This document shows, piece after piece, positions 1 through 8,892 of a stretch of 64,000 nt of DNA; within the stretch, counting starts at the first letter, position 1; each line of letters opens with the position of its first letter. A model generated the notes under the pieces. The model did not search any database and had not been told where the DNA came from. It worked only from the letters and a program-made list of their open reading frames with translations. Origin of the DNA: Paenibacillus sp. P25 (GTDB lineage Bacteria; Bacillota; Bacilli; Paenibacillales; NBRC-103111); NCBI GenBank assembly GCA_024704175.1, contig CP085629.1, positions 1,364,001-1,428,000 on the forward strand, given 5' to 3'. A program made the translations under genes and the position numbers.

Positions 1-284
1 TGGCGGAAAATCATGAATGATGCATTTCAAGGCAAAGGTAAGAGTTCGGCATCGGACCCGATACGGCCTGCTGCAGTCTCGGGATAGCGGATTCTGACGC
101 TTCGGCACCCGTGTAATGTTCTATACGATTCCCCGGCGTGACCGATGGGCAGGGGCTTTTCGGTTTGCTGCCGCAAATTAAACTGGAAAGCTTCCCGGAA
201 ATGCTTTAGAATAATGCTTAGTTTTTATTTATCCTAGCAGTTCAGCCTTATTCTTCATTCATTCCATAACGAGGTGAATTCGCA
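1..284. other. Region upstream of hisC, no identifiable gene
   Basis: Reading frame 3 is open only to a TGA at 18-20, so the first bases may be the tail of an upstream gene, but five residues are too few to name it. I see no clear promoter or terminator between there and hisC. A good ribosome binding site (GAGGTGA, 271-277) precedes the GTG start at 285. Confidence 0.4.
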
Positions 285-1386
285 GTGCAGCCTAAAAAAA
301 TATCGTGCACCTTCCGGTTTTACCAACCCGGGAAGCCGATTGACGAAGTGAAACGCGAGCTTGGACTTAGCGAAGTGATCAAGCTGGCTTCCAACGAAAA
401 TCCGTTCGGCACCTCGCCGAAAGCCAAAGAAGCGATTGCCTCGCCGCTGGATCTGACCAGCATCTACCCGGACGGCGGAGCCGTCGATTTGACGGCCGGG
501 GTAGCGGCCCATCTCGGCGTGGAGCCGAACCAAGTGATCTTCGGGGCGGGATCGGATGAAGTCATCCTGATGATCTGCCGCGCGTTCCTGGTGCCGGGGG
601 ATGAAATGATCACGGCTTGGCCGACCTTTCCACAGTACAAACATAATGCGGAGATTGAAGGGGCCGTCACGATCGAAGTGCCGGTCGATGCGCAAGGAAA
701 GCATGATCTAGCGGCGATGCTGACCAAAATCAGCGATAAGACGAAGATCGTTTGGATTTGCAACCCGAACAATCCGACAGGAACGATGAACACGGAATCG
801 GAAATCCGCGAATTTTTGAAATCCGTTCCGCCGCATGTCCTGGTGGTCTTGGACGAAGCGTATGCGGAGTACAATGTCAGCGGAAAGTACCCGGACGGCG
901 TCGCTCTTCTGAAGGAATACGGGAACATCGTGCTGCTCCGCACCTTTTCAAAAATTTACGGCCTCGCTTCCCTGCGTGTCGGTTACGGGGTAGGCCGGGC
1001 GGATGTCATCCGTTCCATCAATCAAGTCCGCGAGCCGTTTAACACCAGCAAGCTTCGGGCAAAAGGCCGCGCTTGCAGCACTGCAGGACCAAGGCTTCAT
1101 TGAATTCTGCCGTGAAGCCAATGCCAAAGGCATCAAGCGGCTGTGGGCCAAGTTCGACGAGCTGGAGCTTCCGTACTTCGACGCGCACGGCAATTTCGTC
1201 ATGGTCGATGTGAAGCGTCCCGGGGGCGTCGTGTTCCAGGAACTGCTCAAGAAAGGCATTATCGTCCGTCATGATCCGGCTTGGGGCTACCCGACCATGA
1301 TTCGCGTTACGGTGGGCAGCGAAGAGCAGAACCGCAAATTCCTCGAAGCGCTGGAGCAGGTTCTGGGCGAAGTGGCGGTTTCATGA
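285..1386 (+). CDS. hisC: Histidinol-phosphate aminotransferase (frameshifted)
   Basis: PLP-dependent class I/II aminotransferase that makes histidinol phosphate and, in Firmicutes, also transaminates aromatic keto acids. Visible: SNENPFG near residue 36, NPNNPTGT near 160, and the PLP lysine in TFSKIYGL near 222. The GTG start at 285 follows GAGGTGA. The frame breaks near 1053-1058 (one base too many) and resumes as [12 protein letters not shown] to the TGA at 1384-1386; repaired length is 366 residues, normal for HisC. The N-terminus also carries a hidden pair of errors: restoring one A in the run at 294-300 and removing one T at 318-321 gives the expected IVHLPVYQPGKP. The stop overlaps the tyrA start (ATGA), so the two are coupled; aromatic context suggests a role in Phe/Tyr synthesis too. 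Confidence 0.9.
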
Positions 1387-2470
1387 CCAAAATAACCATT
1401 TTCGGTGTCGGATTAATCGGAGGTTCCCTGGCTCTATGCTTCAAGGGAAAGCCCGGTATTACGGTAGTAGGGCATTCCAATAATCCGCACTCGGTTGAAA
1501 AATATAGGAACCGCGAGGTCGTCGACCATGCGACAACCTCGTTCGAGGAGGCCGCGGAGGGAGCGGATTTCATTTTCCTCTGCGGCCCGGTCAGCAGCTT
1601 GGAGCCTTACCTCGAGAAGCTGTCGAAGCTGGAGCTGAAGCCCGGCTGCATCATTACCGATGTCGGCAGCACCAAGGCTTCATTGACCGCCTTTGCGGAG
1701 CGTTTGAACTTGGGCGAAGCCGTCTTCATCGGCGGGCATCCGATGGCCGGCAAGGAGAAATCGGGCGTAGAAGCGGCCACTTCCAGGCTGTTCGAGAATG
1801 CTTTCTACGTATTGACGCCTCCCCCAATACGCCTCAGGAGCCGTACGAACGGCTCGAGCGGCCGCTGCAGTGGACAAGGGCTCATATTATCAAAGTGGAC
1901 CCGAAGCTGCATGACGAGATCGTAGGTGCAATCAGCCACCTGCCTCATATTATCGCCGTGGCGCTCGTAAACCAGGTGGCCAAGTACAACGAATCGGACG
2001 GGCTGTACAGTGATTTGGTCGCGGGCGGATTCCGCGACATAACACGGATTGCTTCCAGTGATCCCGTGATTTGGCGGGACATTCTGATCAACAATAAGGA
2101 AGTGCTGCTGCGGCTCCTGAAGGATTGGAACGCGGAGATCGCCGCTTTCGTGAAGCTGCTCGAGTCGGAAGACGGGGAAGGGATCGAGCGGGAATTTCTT
2201 TCCGCGAACCGGTTCCGGAACGGCCTGCCGGAGCGGCGCAAGGGCGTCATTCATTCGTTCTACGATATTTACGTCGATGTGCCGGACCATCCGGGTGTAA
2301 TCGGACAGATTACAATGCTGCTCGGCGACCACCGGGTCAACCTCAGCAATATTCAAATCATTGAGAGCCGCGAGGATATACCCGGGGTCCTCAAGCTTTC
2401 CTTCAATGAAGAGCAGCATATGGACAAAGCGATCGAGCTGCTCAAAAAAGACTACGCGGTTCACGTGTAG
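1383..2470 (+). CDS. tyrA: Prephenate dehydrogenase with ACT domain (frameshifted)
   Basis: NAD-dependent oxidative decarboxylation of prephenate to 4-hydroxyphenylpyruvate in tyrosine synthesis. The Rossmann motif GVGLIGGS lies at residues 6-13, followed by GHPMAGKEKSG; the C-terminal 75 residues (YVDVPDHPGVIGQI onward) are an ACT domain, the usual site of feedback by tyrosine. The frame breaks in the C run at about 1818-1822: adding one base gives LTPPPNTPQEPYERL and continuous reading of 362 residues. The start overlaps the hisC stop by four bases. A terminator hairpin overlaps the stop codon. Confidence 0.92.
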
Positions 2471-2478
2471 TCTTTTTT
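2444..2478. terminator. Bidirectional terminator over the tyrA stop
   Basis: AAAAAAGACTAC (2444-2455) and GTAGTCTTTTTT (2467-2478) form a 12-bp stem around an 11-nt loop. It contains the tyrA stop codon and ends in a T run on the plus strand, with the mirror A run serving the minus strand. Confidence 0.85.
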
Positions 2479-2510
2479 AAAATTTTGGGGAAACGTTTTC
2501 AAAAAAACCG

Positions 2511-2539
2511 TTGACATTTTGTAAACGGATACATATAAT
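2511..2539 (+). promoter_or_regulatory. Consensus sigma-A promoter of a short transcript
   Basis: Perfect -35 TTGACA (2511-2516), 17-bp spacer, perfect -10 TATAAT (2534-2539). The predicted start is near 2546, and a terminator follows less than 80 bases downstream, so the product is short. This is the best promoter match I found in the window. Confidence 0.85.
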
Positions 2540-2545
2540 AAAAGT

Positions 2546-2623
2546 ACAGTATGGTTTCTCTCCACTCCTATCCGAATAATGGCACTCTGTGCAACCGCCT
2601 GAATCCTCAGGCGGTCTTTTTTT
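2546..2623 (+). ncRNA. Candidate 78-nt small RNA with CU-rich region
   Basis: The unit runs from a consensus promoter to an intrinsic terminator: ACCGCCTGA (2594-2602), loop, TCAGGCGGT (2607-2615), then seven T. No start codon with a ribosome binding site lies inside; the ATG at 2551 would read through the terminator. Bases 2555-2573 are almost pure C/T with CTCC and ACTCCT, complementary to GGAG/AGGAGT, the pattern of sRNAs that block ribosome binding sites. It could instead be a constitutive leader left from a lost gene. I do not recognise it as a known family. Confidence 0.55.
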
Positions 2624-2857
2624 GGCATGCCGCCTTGATTGATACATATATTGGTAAAAGTGCACACCTTTTCTTGTAAATTGTTCTGAACCGTGTCGGA
2701 AAAGCAGGATTTTTGACCACTTATCGCGAATGATTCAAATAAAACAAACTATACCTAATTTTTTTATAAAAAGTGCGCAACTTTTTACTCCCCTTCATAG
2801 TAAAAGAAATTAGCATCGCTGGGAGTAAGCAGGAATGACAAGGAGGGTCAGAGCTGC

Positions 2858-3451
2858 ATGACCGATTCCCAGTTGATCAGAGAGATCAAAGACGGCAACG
2901 TTCAATTATATGACGAATTGATGCGCCGCTACGAACGCAAGATATTGGCATTCATTTACCATATGCTGAAGAGCGCGCAGCTGGAATCCATGGCGGAAGA
3001 CCTCTGCAACGAGACGTTTTATAAGGCTTACCGGAGTCTCCATTCGTTTCGGGAGGTCGAAGCGACCTTTTCCACCTGGCTGTATACCATCGCACGGAAT
3101 ACGGTTCTAAGCGAGCTGCGTAAAAATAAAAATATGAAGGTTTCCCTGGAGCAAAGCGGCCATACGCCGCAAACGGCGGTTGAAACGCTGCCGGAGCACA
3201 CGGTGCTGCGCAATGAGAAGGTGTCCATGGTAAGGGACGCCATCAATAATTTGCCGGAGAAGCAGCGGTCCGCTTTGATTCTGAGGGAATATGATCAACT
3301 GGATTACCAGGAGATCGCGAACATCTTGGGACAAACGGTAAGCTCGGTCAAGTCATTGCTGTTCAGAGCAAGGGCAAGCGTTAAGCTTCAGCTCGAACCC
3401 TACTTTCTTGAACCGATCTTTGAGGAGTATGAGGGGATGAATCGAAGATGA
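2858..3451 (+). CDS. ECF-type RNA polymerase sigma factor
   Basis: Extracytoplasmic-function sigma factor of 197 residues. Region 2 covers roughly residues 8-95 (YERKILAFIYHML, AEDLCNETFYKAYRSL, FSTWLYTIARN); region 4 covers roughly 128-180 with the helix-turn-helix LDYQEIANILGQTVSSVKS. AAGGAGGG at 2840-2847 sets the ATG at 2858. Its stop overlaps the next start (ATGA), so sigma and its membrane anti-sigma are co-translated, the standard ECF layout. The upstream region has a GCAAC (2777-2781) spaced from an AGTA (2799) that could be a self-recognised ECF promoter, but the -10 half is weak. Target genes cannot be read from sequence; envelope genes elsewhere in the window are candidates. Confidence 0.93.
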   Translation: MTDSQLIREIKDGNVQLYDELMRRYERKILAFIYHMLKSAQLESMAEDLCNETFYKAYRSLHSFREVEATFSTWLYTIARNTVLSELRKNKNMKVSLEQSGHTPQTAVETLPEHTVLRNEKVSMVRDAINNLPEKQRSALILREYDQLDYQEIANILGQTVSSVKSLLFRARASVKLQLEPYFLEPIFEEYEGMNRR

Positions 3452-4080
3452 AATGTGAAGACATCCATGAATGGTTCGGTATCTATTGGGACCTGCCGGA
3501 AGGGGATTTGAAACGGCAGGCTGTGGATGAACATATCAAACGCTGCAGCCAGTGCGCGGAGGAATTTGAAATATGGCGGGAAAGCAATCTGCTGATCCGC
3601 TCGGCGGCTGAAGAAGAAGAGCCTGTGTATTCAAGGGGCCCGGTATCGGCCAGCGTCATGAAGCGCATTTATGAGGATGAATCGTGGCGCGTTCCAGTCG
3701 GCGACCGGTTGTATCACTTTTCCTATAAGCTTCGCCGCAATCTGACGGCCGTGATCGCGGCGTGCCTGGCGCTTTTTATATTCACCTTCTTATTCTCGGT
3801 TATGGACAGCCCGAAGGGGGCTGAGCAGGCGGCGAGCGCCGATTCTTCCGTTTTCGGCCGGATCGGCGATCCGGTAGTGATGGCCAGCGGCGGTCCGGAA
3901 GATTCGATGAACGGCCATTCGATGCCGACGGCTGTCGCCAGTCTGAAAGGATTCAGCAAGCCGTTTACTTATCATGTAGGACCTATTCATACGGTGCAGG
4001 ACTACTTGTTGTTCGTTTCCCTGCTGGGATTAACCTGTACGCCGCTTATTATGAACTGGCTATCGCGGACCCGAAGCTGA
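3448..4080 (+). CDS. Membrane anti-sigma factor with ZAS-type zinc motif
   Basis: The N-terminal cytoplasmic part carries HIKRCSQC (residues ~29-36), the His-x3-Cys-x2-Cys core of zinc-binding anti-sigma domains. A transmembrane helix follows at about residues 98-116 (LTAVIAACLALFIFTFLF). A second hydrophobic stretch near the C-terminus (YLLFVSLLGLTCTPLIMNWL) is a likely second helix, leaving an external loop of about 65 residues. It should hold the upstream sigma factor inactive until an envelope signal. Translation is coupled to the sigma gene through ATGA. There is no RsiW/RsiV-like sensor domain that I recognise, so the signal is unknown. Confidence 0.85.
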   Translation: MKCEDIHEWFGIYWDLPEGDLKRQAVDEHIKRCSQCAEEFEIWRESNLLIRSAAEEEEPVYSRGPVSASVMKRIYEDESWRVPVGDRLYHFSYKLRRNLTAVIAACLALFIFTFLFSVMDSPKGAEQAASADSSVFGRIGDPVVMASGGPEDSMNGHSMPTAVASLKGFSKPFTYHVGPIHTVQDYLLFVSLLGLTCTPLIMNWLSRTRS

Positions 4081-4110
4081 CGCCGGACAACGGTGCTCTT
4101 CGGGGCTTTT
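4070..4110 (+). terminator. Probable terminator after the anti-sigma gene
   Basis: CCCGAAG (4070-4076), overlapping the anti-sigma stop, pairs with CTTCGGG (4098-4104), followed by GCTTTTTC. The stem is short with a long loop, so confidence is moderate. Confidence 0.5.
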
Positions 4111-4140
4111 TCTTAAGCCGGCAAGGAAAGGAATGGGACG

Positions 4141-4726
4141 ATGACTACCTTGGGATTGATCCGTCACGGAACGACGGAATGGAATTTGGCCGGCCGGATG
4201 CAGGGGCAGATGGACACGCCGCTGGCGGAGGTCGGAAGAATCCAGGCGGGGCTTCTGGCGAAGCGTCTGGCCGGAGAAGGATGGGAAGGTATCATCGCAA
4301 GCGATTTGACCCGGGCCAGGGAAACGGCGGAGCTGATCTCACAAACGACAGGGGCTCCGCTGCTCGGTTTGGATCCCCGGCTTCGCGAAAGATCCTTCGG
4401 GCAATTGGAAGGGACCACGCACGAGGAACGGGTTCAGCGCTGGGGCGAGCACTGGCGCGAGCTTGATCTGGGCATGGAAAGCGATGAGTCGCTCGCTGCG
4501 CCGCTGGGATTCATTCCTCGAGAATGTGGAACGGGAACATGGAGGCAAGCGGATTCTGCTTGTATCCCATGGCGGCTTCATCGCTCCGGTGCTGGCCCGT
4601 TACCGGGGCGGCCAAATCGACGATCATTTGAAGAACACCTCGCTCAGCATCATTCAGCGGGAGAAGGACTTGTGGAATTTCCTGCTCCTGAACTGCACGC
4701 TTCACCTGGACGAATTGAATGTATGA
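4141..4726 (+). CDS. Histidine phosphatase / phosphoglycerate mutase family (frameshifted)
   Basis: Member of the cofactor-dependent phosphoglycerate mutase-like superfamily. The phospho-accepting motif LIRHGTTEWN is at residues 5-14, the ERSFGQLEG motif near 84, and the second catalytic histidine in LLVSHGGF near 146. The frame breaks at about 4499-4505 in GCTGCGCCGCTGG; removing one C joins DESLAARWDSFLENV and gives 194 residues. The start ATG at 4141 follows GGAAAGG. Substrate cannot be read from sequence; members of this group range from sugar phosphatases to cobalamin-pathway phosphatases. Confidence 0.8.
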
Positions 4727-4732
4727 CGGTCG

Positions 4733-4771
4733 CCGGCAGAGAACCTTGTAGGTTCGCTTGCCGGTTTTTTT
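4733..4771 (+). terminator. Intrinsic terminator
   Basis: CCGGCA (4733-4738) pairs with TGCCGG (4759-4764), with an inner GAACC/GGTTC stem, then seven T. Confidence 0.85.
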
Positions 4772-4877
4772 GTTTTCGGGGTAAGGGGAATGAAAAAAAA
4801 GAAAGTCGGCACCGGTTGTTTAAAACGGGAACATTTTCCCATAATGGATAGTAGCACGCCAACGGAGGGATTAACGC

Positions 4878-6016
4878 ATGAATCTGGCCGACATGCTCAG
4901 CTACGCGGACATCCATGATTTAAGCCGAATCGCCGATACCTATCAATGCGAGTGCAACGGACATTCCAAGAACGAGCTGATCCAGTCCATCCTCTCTACG
5001 GTAGGCCGCAAAGAAGTGTTTCAAAGGCAAGTGGATGCGCTGTCCATTGAGGATATCCGCTTCCTGAATTCGCTTCTGTTCGATCCCCGGGGGAATTCAG
5101 CCTGGAGGAACTCATGGCCAGGGGGCAGCAGAGCCGATTCGATAAGGAAGACGCTCAGGACTCCCAATGGAACCCGAGAGAGCTGATCTCCCGCTTCAAG
5201 CAGCGGGGATGGCTGTTCAACGGCCACTCACAGCAAACCCGTTATTTGTTCCACGTACCGGCCGATTTGAAACGCAGGTTCGTTCAGGCACTCGGCCGCC
5301 AGCTCGAGACCAGACTGCAGAGGACGGAAGAACCGGAAGCCTACCGGGACGAGCAGAAGCTGATCCTGGAGGATATATGGCAGTTCCTTCATTACCTTCA
5401 AGGGCAAGAAGTGATACTGACAGCCGACCATGTCATGTACAAGCGGAGTCTTCAGCAAATACTCGAGCGGTTTAACGTCAGGGAAGAGCCGGTGGGCAAG
5501 ACGGCTTGGCGGTTCGGATACGGGCGCATGTTCCGCGAATACCCGAATCGGTTCTCGTTCATCTATGATTACTGCTTCTTTAATGACCTCATAACGGAGC
5601 ATAATCAAGTGCTGGCACTTACGGAGAAGGGGCAGGCGCAGGTGAATGAGGGACGAAGGGAAGATCCAAGACAGGTTTATCGTTTCTGGTCGCGTCTGTA
5701 CAGGGGGCCGATTCCGAATCTCATGTCGCTCGTGCACTGGCTCCATCATTTGGGAGGAACCTGGGTGACGGCCGCCTCGATCAAGAGTGCGCTTGAACCA
5801 CTCATCCGTCCTTTCTATTATGATACGCCGGAATCGATCATGGATCAGCGGATTATCCAGATGATGATGCATCTGGGTCTTCTGCGGGTCGGGGAGGACG
5901 ACCTTTTCGGACGCGTCATTCAGGTGACGAGGCTTGGCGCGAGCATCATCGAAGGCACCTATGTATCGGAAGAGGAACGCATCGTCATTCCGTTTGACAA
6001 CCCCGGACGCCGTTGA
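4878..6016 (+). CDS. Unrecognised protein of 379 residues (frameshifted)
   Basis: Begins MNLADMLSYADIHDLSRIAD with a strong GGAGGG site (4865-4870). The frame breaks in the C4G5 run near 5086-5094; adding one base joins RFLNSLLFDPRG to EFSLEELMARG and gives 379 residues. The rest is soluble and helix-rich, with Trp- and Arg-rich patches (WNPRELISRFKQRGWLF, YRFWSRLYRGPIPNLMSLVHWLHH). The spacing of such blocks resembles winged-helix repeats, so nucleic-acid binding is possible, but I recognise no family or catalytic motif. It stands alone between a terminator and a gamma-carbonic-anhydrase-like gene. Confidence 0.75.
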
Positions 6017-6058
6017 TACAATCACTCCACCAATGAAACCGAGGAGTGATATGACGCT

Positions 6059-6580
6059 ATGACACTGCACAGCTATAACGGAATTTACCCGCAAGTCCAT
6101 CCCACCGCTTTTATCGCACCCGGGGTTCAAATCATCGGGGATGTGGTAATAGGGGAACAAGCAAGCATTTGGTACAACACGGTACTCCGGGGAGATTTAG
6201 CGCCGATCCGCATCGGCCGCCGGAGCAATATTCAGGACGGATGCATCGGGCATGTGAACGTCGATCAGCCGCTAATCGTCGAAGATGAAGTCTCTGTCGG
6301 ACATGGAGCGATTATCCACGGATGCCGCATAGGCAGAGGCACATTAATCGGAATGGGGGCTATTGTACTTAACGGCGCCGATATCGCTGAATATGCTTTA
6401 GTAGGGGCAGGCGCATTGATAACGGAGAATAAATCGATTCCCGCTCGAACGCTTTCTCTGGGATCTCCCGCAAAAGTGGTCCGCGAACTGACTGGCAAAG
6501 ATTTGGAGCGAATGAAGCGCACCATGGAAAGCTACTGTCTTAAGGGCGAGGAGTACCGAAGGGAACAATCGAAGCCGTAA
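6059..6580 (+). CDS. Gamma-carbonic-anhydrase-like hexapeptide-repeat protein
   Basis: Left-handed beta-helix protein of 173 residues of the gamma class carbonic anhydrase/YrdA-PaaY group. Hexapeptide repeats run from about residue 20 to 135 (VIGEQASIWYNTVLRGD, LIVEDEVSVGHGAIIHGC, LIGMGAIVLNGADI). Histidines that normally bind metal in the trimer are present in GHVNVDQP and VGHGAIIHGC. GAGGAG at 6041-6046 lies 12 bases before the ATG, rather far. Whether it hydrates CO2 or is a thioesterase-type relative cannot be decided from sequence. Confidence 0.88.
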   Translation: MTLHSYNGIYPQVHPTAFIAPGVQIIGDVVIGEQASIWYNTVLRGDLAPIRIGRRSNIQDGCIGHVNVDQPLIVEDEVSVGHGAIIHGCRIGRGTLIGMGAIVLNGADIAEYALVGAGALITENKSIPARTLSLGSPAKVVRELTGKDLERMKRTMESYCLKGEEYRREQSKP

Positions 6581-6622
6581 CGGTAACCATTCAATCATAA
6601 CCCGGTTTGGAGGTAGGTTCTC

Positions 6623-6814
6623 ATGGGCAAAATGAATGTGACAAGCGATCATATGCTGAGTTTGTTTGCGGAGATGGTGCTGGATGAAGCGCTGCGCAAA
6701 TACAAAGAGCAATTTTTGTACAGAGAGATTGACGTTGCCTTGGCCAAGGGAGATGAAACAACCTTTCTTGCCCTTACTACAGAACTGAACTCGCTGAGAT
6801 CCCTGGGGAAATGA
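6623..6814 (+). CDS. Small IDEAL-domain protein
   Basis: 63-residue protein whose core, VLDEALRKYKEQFLYREIDVALAKGDETTFLALT, matches the IDEAL domain of Firmicutes. In B. subtilis this domain is the C-terminal part of YpiB, which lies just upstream of ypiF-qcrABC; the same neighbourhood here supports the call. GGAGGTAGG (6608-6616) precedes the ATG. Function is not known; the domain is thought to bind partner proteins. A terminator follows. Confidence 0.8.
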   Translation: MGKMNVTSDHMLSLFAEMVLDEALRKYKEQFLYREIDVALAKGDETTFLALTTELNSLRSLGK

Positions 6815-6846
6815 TGTCTGTTTGCAGCAAATATGACGTTTTTATG

Positions 6847-6882
6847 AAAGGCATACGGATCCTTGTTCCTATGCCTTTTTTT
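6847..6882 (+). terminator. Intrinsic terminator
   Basis: AAAGGCATA (6847-6855) pairs with TATGCCTTT (6870-6878) and runs into seven T. Confidence 0.85.
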
Positions 6883-6910
6883 GTGCTAAAGTGGGAAAGA
6901 GAGGAAGGTG

Positions 6911-7364
6911 TTGGATCTGAAATTCAGTGAGATTGAGAAAGAGGGCTGGGACGAGTCTGCGGCCTTACCTGGACACTTGCCTATTGCCCGTTACGGGGCT
7001 CAGGGGAACGGAACAGCCGTGGGAAGCGACCGAGGCGCTCGAGGAGCTTAGAGACGCGCTCGATTTGCTGGAAATGCCGTTCAAGGGACGCGTAGTGACG
7101 TACCCGGCCCTTCATTTTATTCCGGACGATGCCGCAGGAACGAACGCACTGCTCCGGCAGGTCTGCAGCGGTATAAGACAAGCCGGCTTCCGGTTTGTCG
7201 TGCTGGTGACGGCCAAGAGCGAATCGGAGCTTCCGATAACCGCCGAGAACGCGGATCTGCTGCTCCGGTTTACGCCGGAAGATTTGCGGAACGGGCCTGA
7301 GGAATCAAAGCGTTCCGCTTCCGAATGGATGACGAAGCTGTGGTCAGCAAGCCATTCTTTGTGA
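6911..7364 (+). CDS. ypiF: DUF2487 family protein YpiF (frameshifted)
   Basis: About 150 residues of the YpiF/DUF2487 family, found beside qcrA in Bacillus. The start is read as TTG 6911 after GAGGAAGG (GTG 6908 is possible), giving MDLKFSEIEKEGWDE. One extra T in GTCTGCGG at 6955-6962 shifts the frame; removing it gives WDELRPYLDTCLLPVTGL and the conserved PWEATEALEELRDALDL. No catalytic motif is visible and function is unknown. It sits between the IDEAL gene and the qcr operon, as in B. subtilis. Confidence 0.78.
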
Positions 7365-7604
7365 AGCATGTATGATCTTAGGCAAACCTGCAAATTCTAA
7401 GAAAGTACCTTTTGATAGCGGTTCATTTCCATATGTGACAATTTCGTTAACAGTGTCTAAACCCTTGCGCGGAACGGCTCTGAAACGCTTGTCTCCATTC
7501 TTGACGCACCAAAGGACGTAGGCTATTATTAGTAATGTCCTAGTATCTGGTGTCAAATTTATGTCGAACGACTGATATATGTGGCAAAAGGGGGTAGAAC
7601 GAGA
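7365..7604 (+). promoter_or_regulatory. qcrABC promoter region
   Basis: The -35 TTGACG (7501-7506) and -10 TATTAT (7524-7529) are separated by 17 bp. The 5' UTR of about 70 bases ends in AAGGGGGTAG before qcrA. No convincing ResD, CcpA or Rex site was recognised in the rest of the gap. Confidence 0.65.
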
Positions 7605-8150
7605 ATGAACGATCACACGAATCAAGAGGCGCAGCATGGAGAGAAGCCGGTTCGACGCCGTGAGATGTCCCGGCGCCAATTTCTTTCCTATACCCTTGGC
7701 GGAGCCGGCGCGTTCATGGGTGCCGGAATGCTGGTTCCTATGATTCGGTTTGCAGTGGATCCGATCCTTCAGCCAAAGTCTCAAGCCGCTTGGGTGAAGG
7801 TTGTCGAAGAAGCTAAGATTACCGATGTGCCTACATCCTTCAAGTTCAAAGTGCATCAAGTGGACGGCTGGTACGAAAGTGATCCCGAGCTGGAAGCATG
7901 GATCTCCAGAGGCAAAGACGGCCAGATTTTTGCACTCAATCCGACATGTAAGCATCTTGGCTGTACGGTCAACTGGAACGCCAATCCGGAATACAAGGAT
8001 CAGTACTTCTGTCCGTGTCATGGCGCTCACTATACGGCTGACGGTAAGAACCTGGCAGTAGCACCTGCACCGCTAGACCAGTACGACCTCAAGATCGAAA
8101 ACGGTTTTGTATACCTCGGTCAGCTTGGTCCAAACAAACGGGTGAAATAG
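7605..8150 (+). CDS. qcrA: Menaquinol:cytochrome c reductase Rieske iron-sulfur subunit
   Basis: Iron-sulfur protein of the bc complex, 181 residues from ATG 7605 (site AAAGGGGGTAG; an in-frame GTG at 7581 lacks one). The N-terminus carries a twin-arginine motif SRRQFL followed by a hydrophobic anchor GGAGAFMGAGMLVPMI. The Rieske cluster ligands are in CKHLGC and CPCHGAHY (two Cys, two His, plus the disulfide Cys pair). It takes electrons from menaquinol and passes them to QcrC heme. First gene of qcrABC. Confidence 0.96.
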   Translation: MNDHTNQEAQHGEKPVRRREMSRRQFLSYTLGGAGAFMGAGMLVPMIRFAVDPILQPKSQAAWVKVVEEAKITDVPTSFKFKVHQVDGWYESDPELEAWISRGKDGQIFALNPTCKHLGCTVNWNANPEYKDQYFCPCHGAHYTADGKNLAVAPAPLDQYDLKIENGFVYLGQLGPNKRVK

Positions 8151-8166
8151 GGAGGCGTAACATCAG

Positions 8167-8838
8167 ATGTTTAAGGGTGTATATAACTGGATTGATGAAC
8201 GTCTGGATATCACGCCGATGTGGAGAGACGTGGCGGACCACGAGGTTCCGGAACACGTGAACCCGGCGCACCACTTTTCCGCATTCGTGTATTGCTTCGG
8301 CGGGTTAACGTTCTTCATCACGGTTATACAAATTTTGTCCGGTATGTTCCTGACGATGTATTATGTGCCGGATATCATCAACGCATATGCGAGTGTCGAC
8401 TACCTGCAGCATAAGGTAGCCTTCGGTGTCATCGTTCGCGGTATGCACCACTGGGGAGCCAGCTTGGTTATCGTAATGATGTTCTTACATACGCTCCGCG
8501 TGTTTTTCACCGGATCCTACAAGGCGCCACGTGAAATGAACTGGGTCGTAGGGATGCTGATTTTCTTCGTAATGCTGGGTCTCGGCTTCACGGGATATCT
8601 GCTTCCTTGGGATAACAAAGCTTATTTCGCAACGCAAGTAGGGATTAAGATTGCCGCATCCGTTCCGTATCTCGGTGATTATATCAAGACCTTCCTGCAG
8701 GGCGGACAAATCGTAGGGGCGCAAACGCTAACAAGATTCTTTGCTTTGCACGTGTTCTTCTTGCCCGGCGCGCTGCTGGCGCTCTTGGCCGGACACTTCT
8801 TCATGATTCGTAAGCAAGGGATCTCCGGGCCGCTATAA
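8167..8838 (+). CDS. qcrB: Menaquinol:cytochrome c reductase cytochrome b subunit
   Basis: Cytochrome b6-type subunit of 223 residues with four transmembrane helices. Heme-ligand histidines lie in RGMHHWGASL (~100) and in ALHVFFLPG and GHFFMIRKQG regions of the last helix; FTGYLLPWD is conserved for quinol binding. GGGAGGCG precedes the ATG at a 10-base spacing. It ends where a split b6-type protein should, with the rest of cytochrome b in QcrC. Confidence 0.96.
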   Translation: MFKGVYNWIDERLDITPMWRDVADHEVPEHVNPAHHFSAFVYCFGGLTFFITVIQILSGMFLTMYYVPDIINAYASVDYLQHKVAFGVIVRGMHHWGASLVIVMMFLHTLRVFFTGSYKAPREMNWVVGMLIFFVMLGLGFTGYLLPWDNKAYFATQVGIKIAASVPYLGDYIKTFLQGGQIVGAQTLTRFFALHVFFLPGALLALLAGHFFMIRKQGISGPL

Positions 8839-8892
8839 GATTTCGCTGGACTTGCAGTACTGCACTGAGAAAACGAAAAGGAGGGGCGATTC

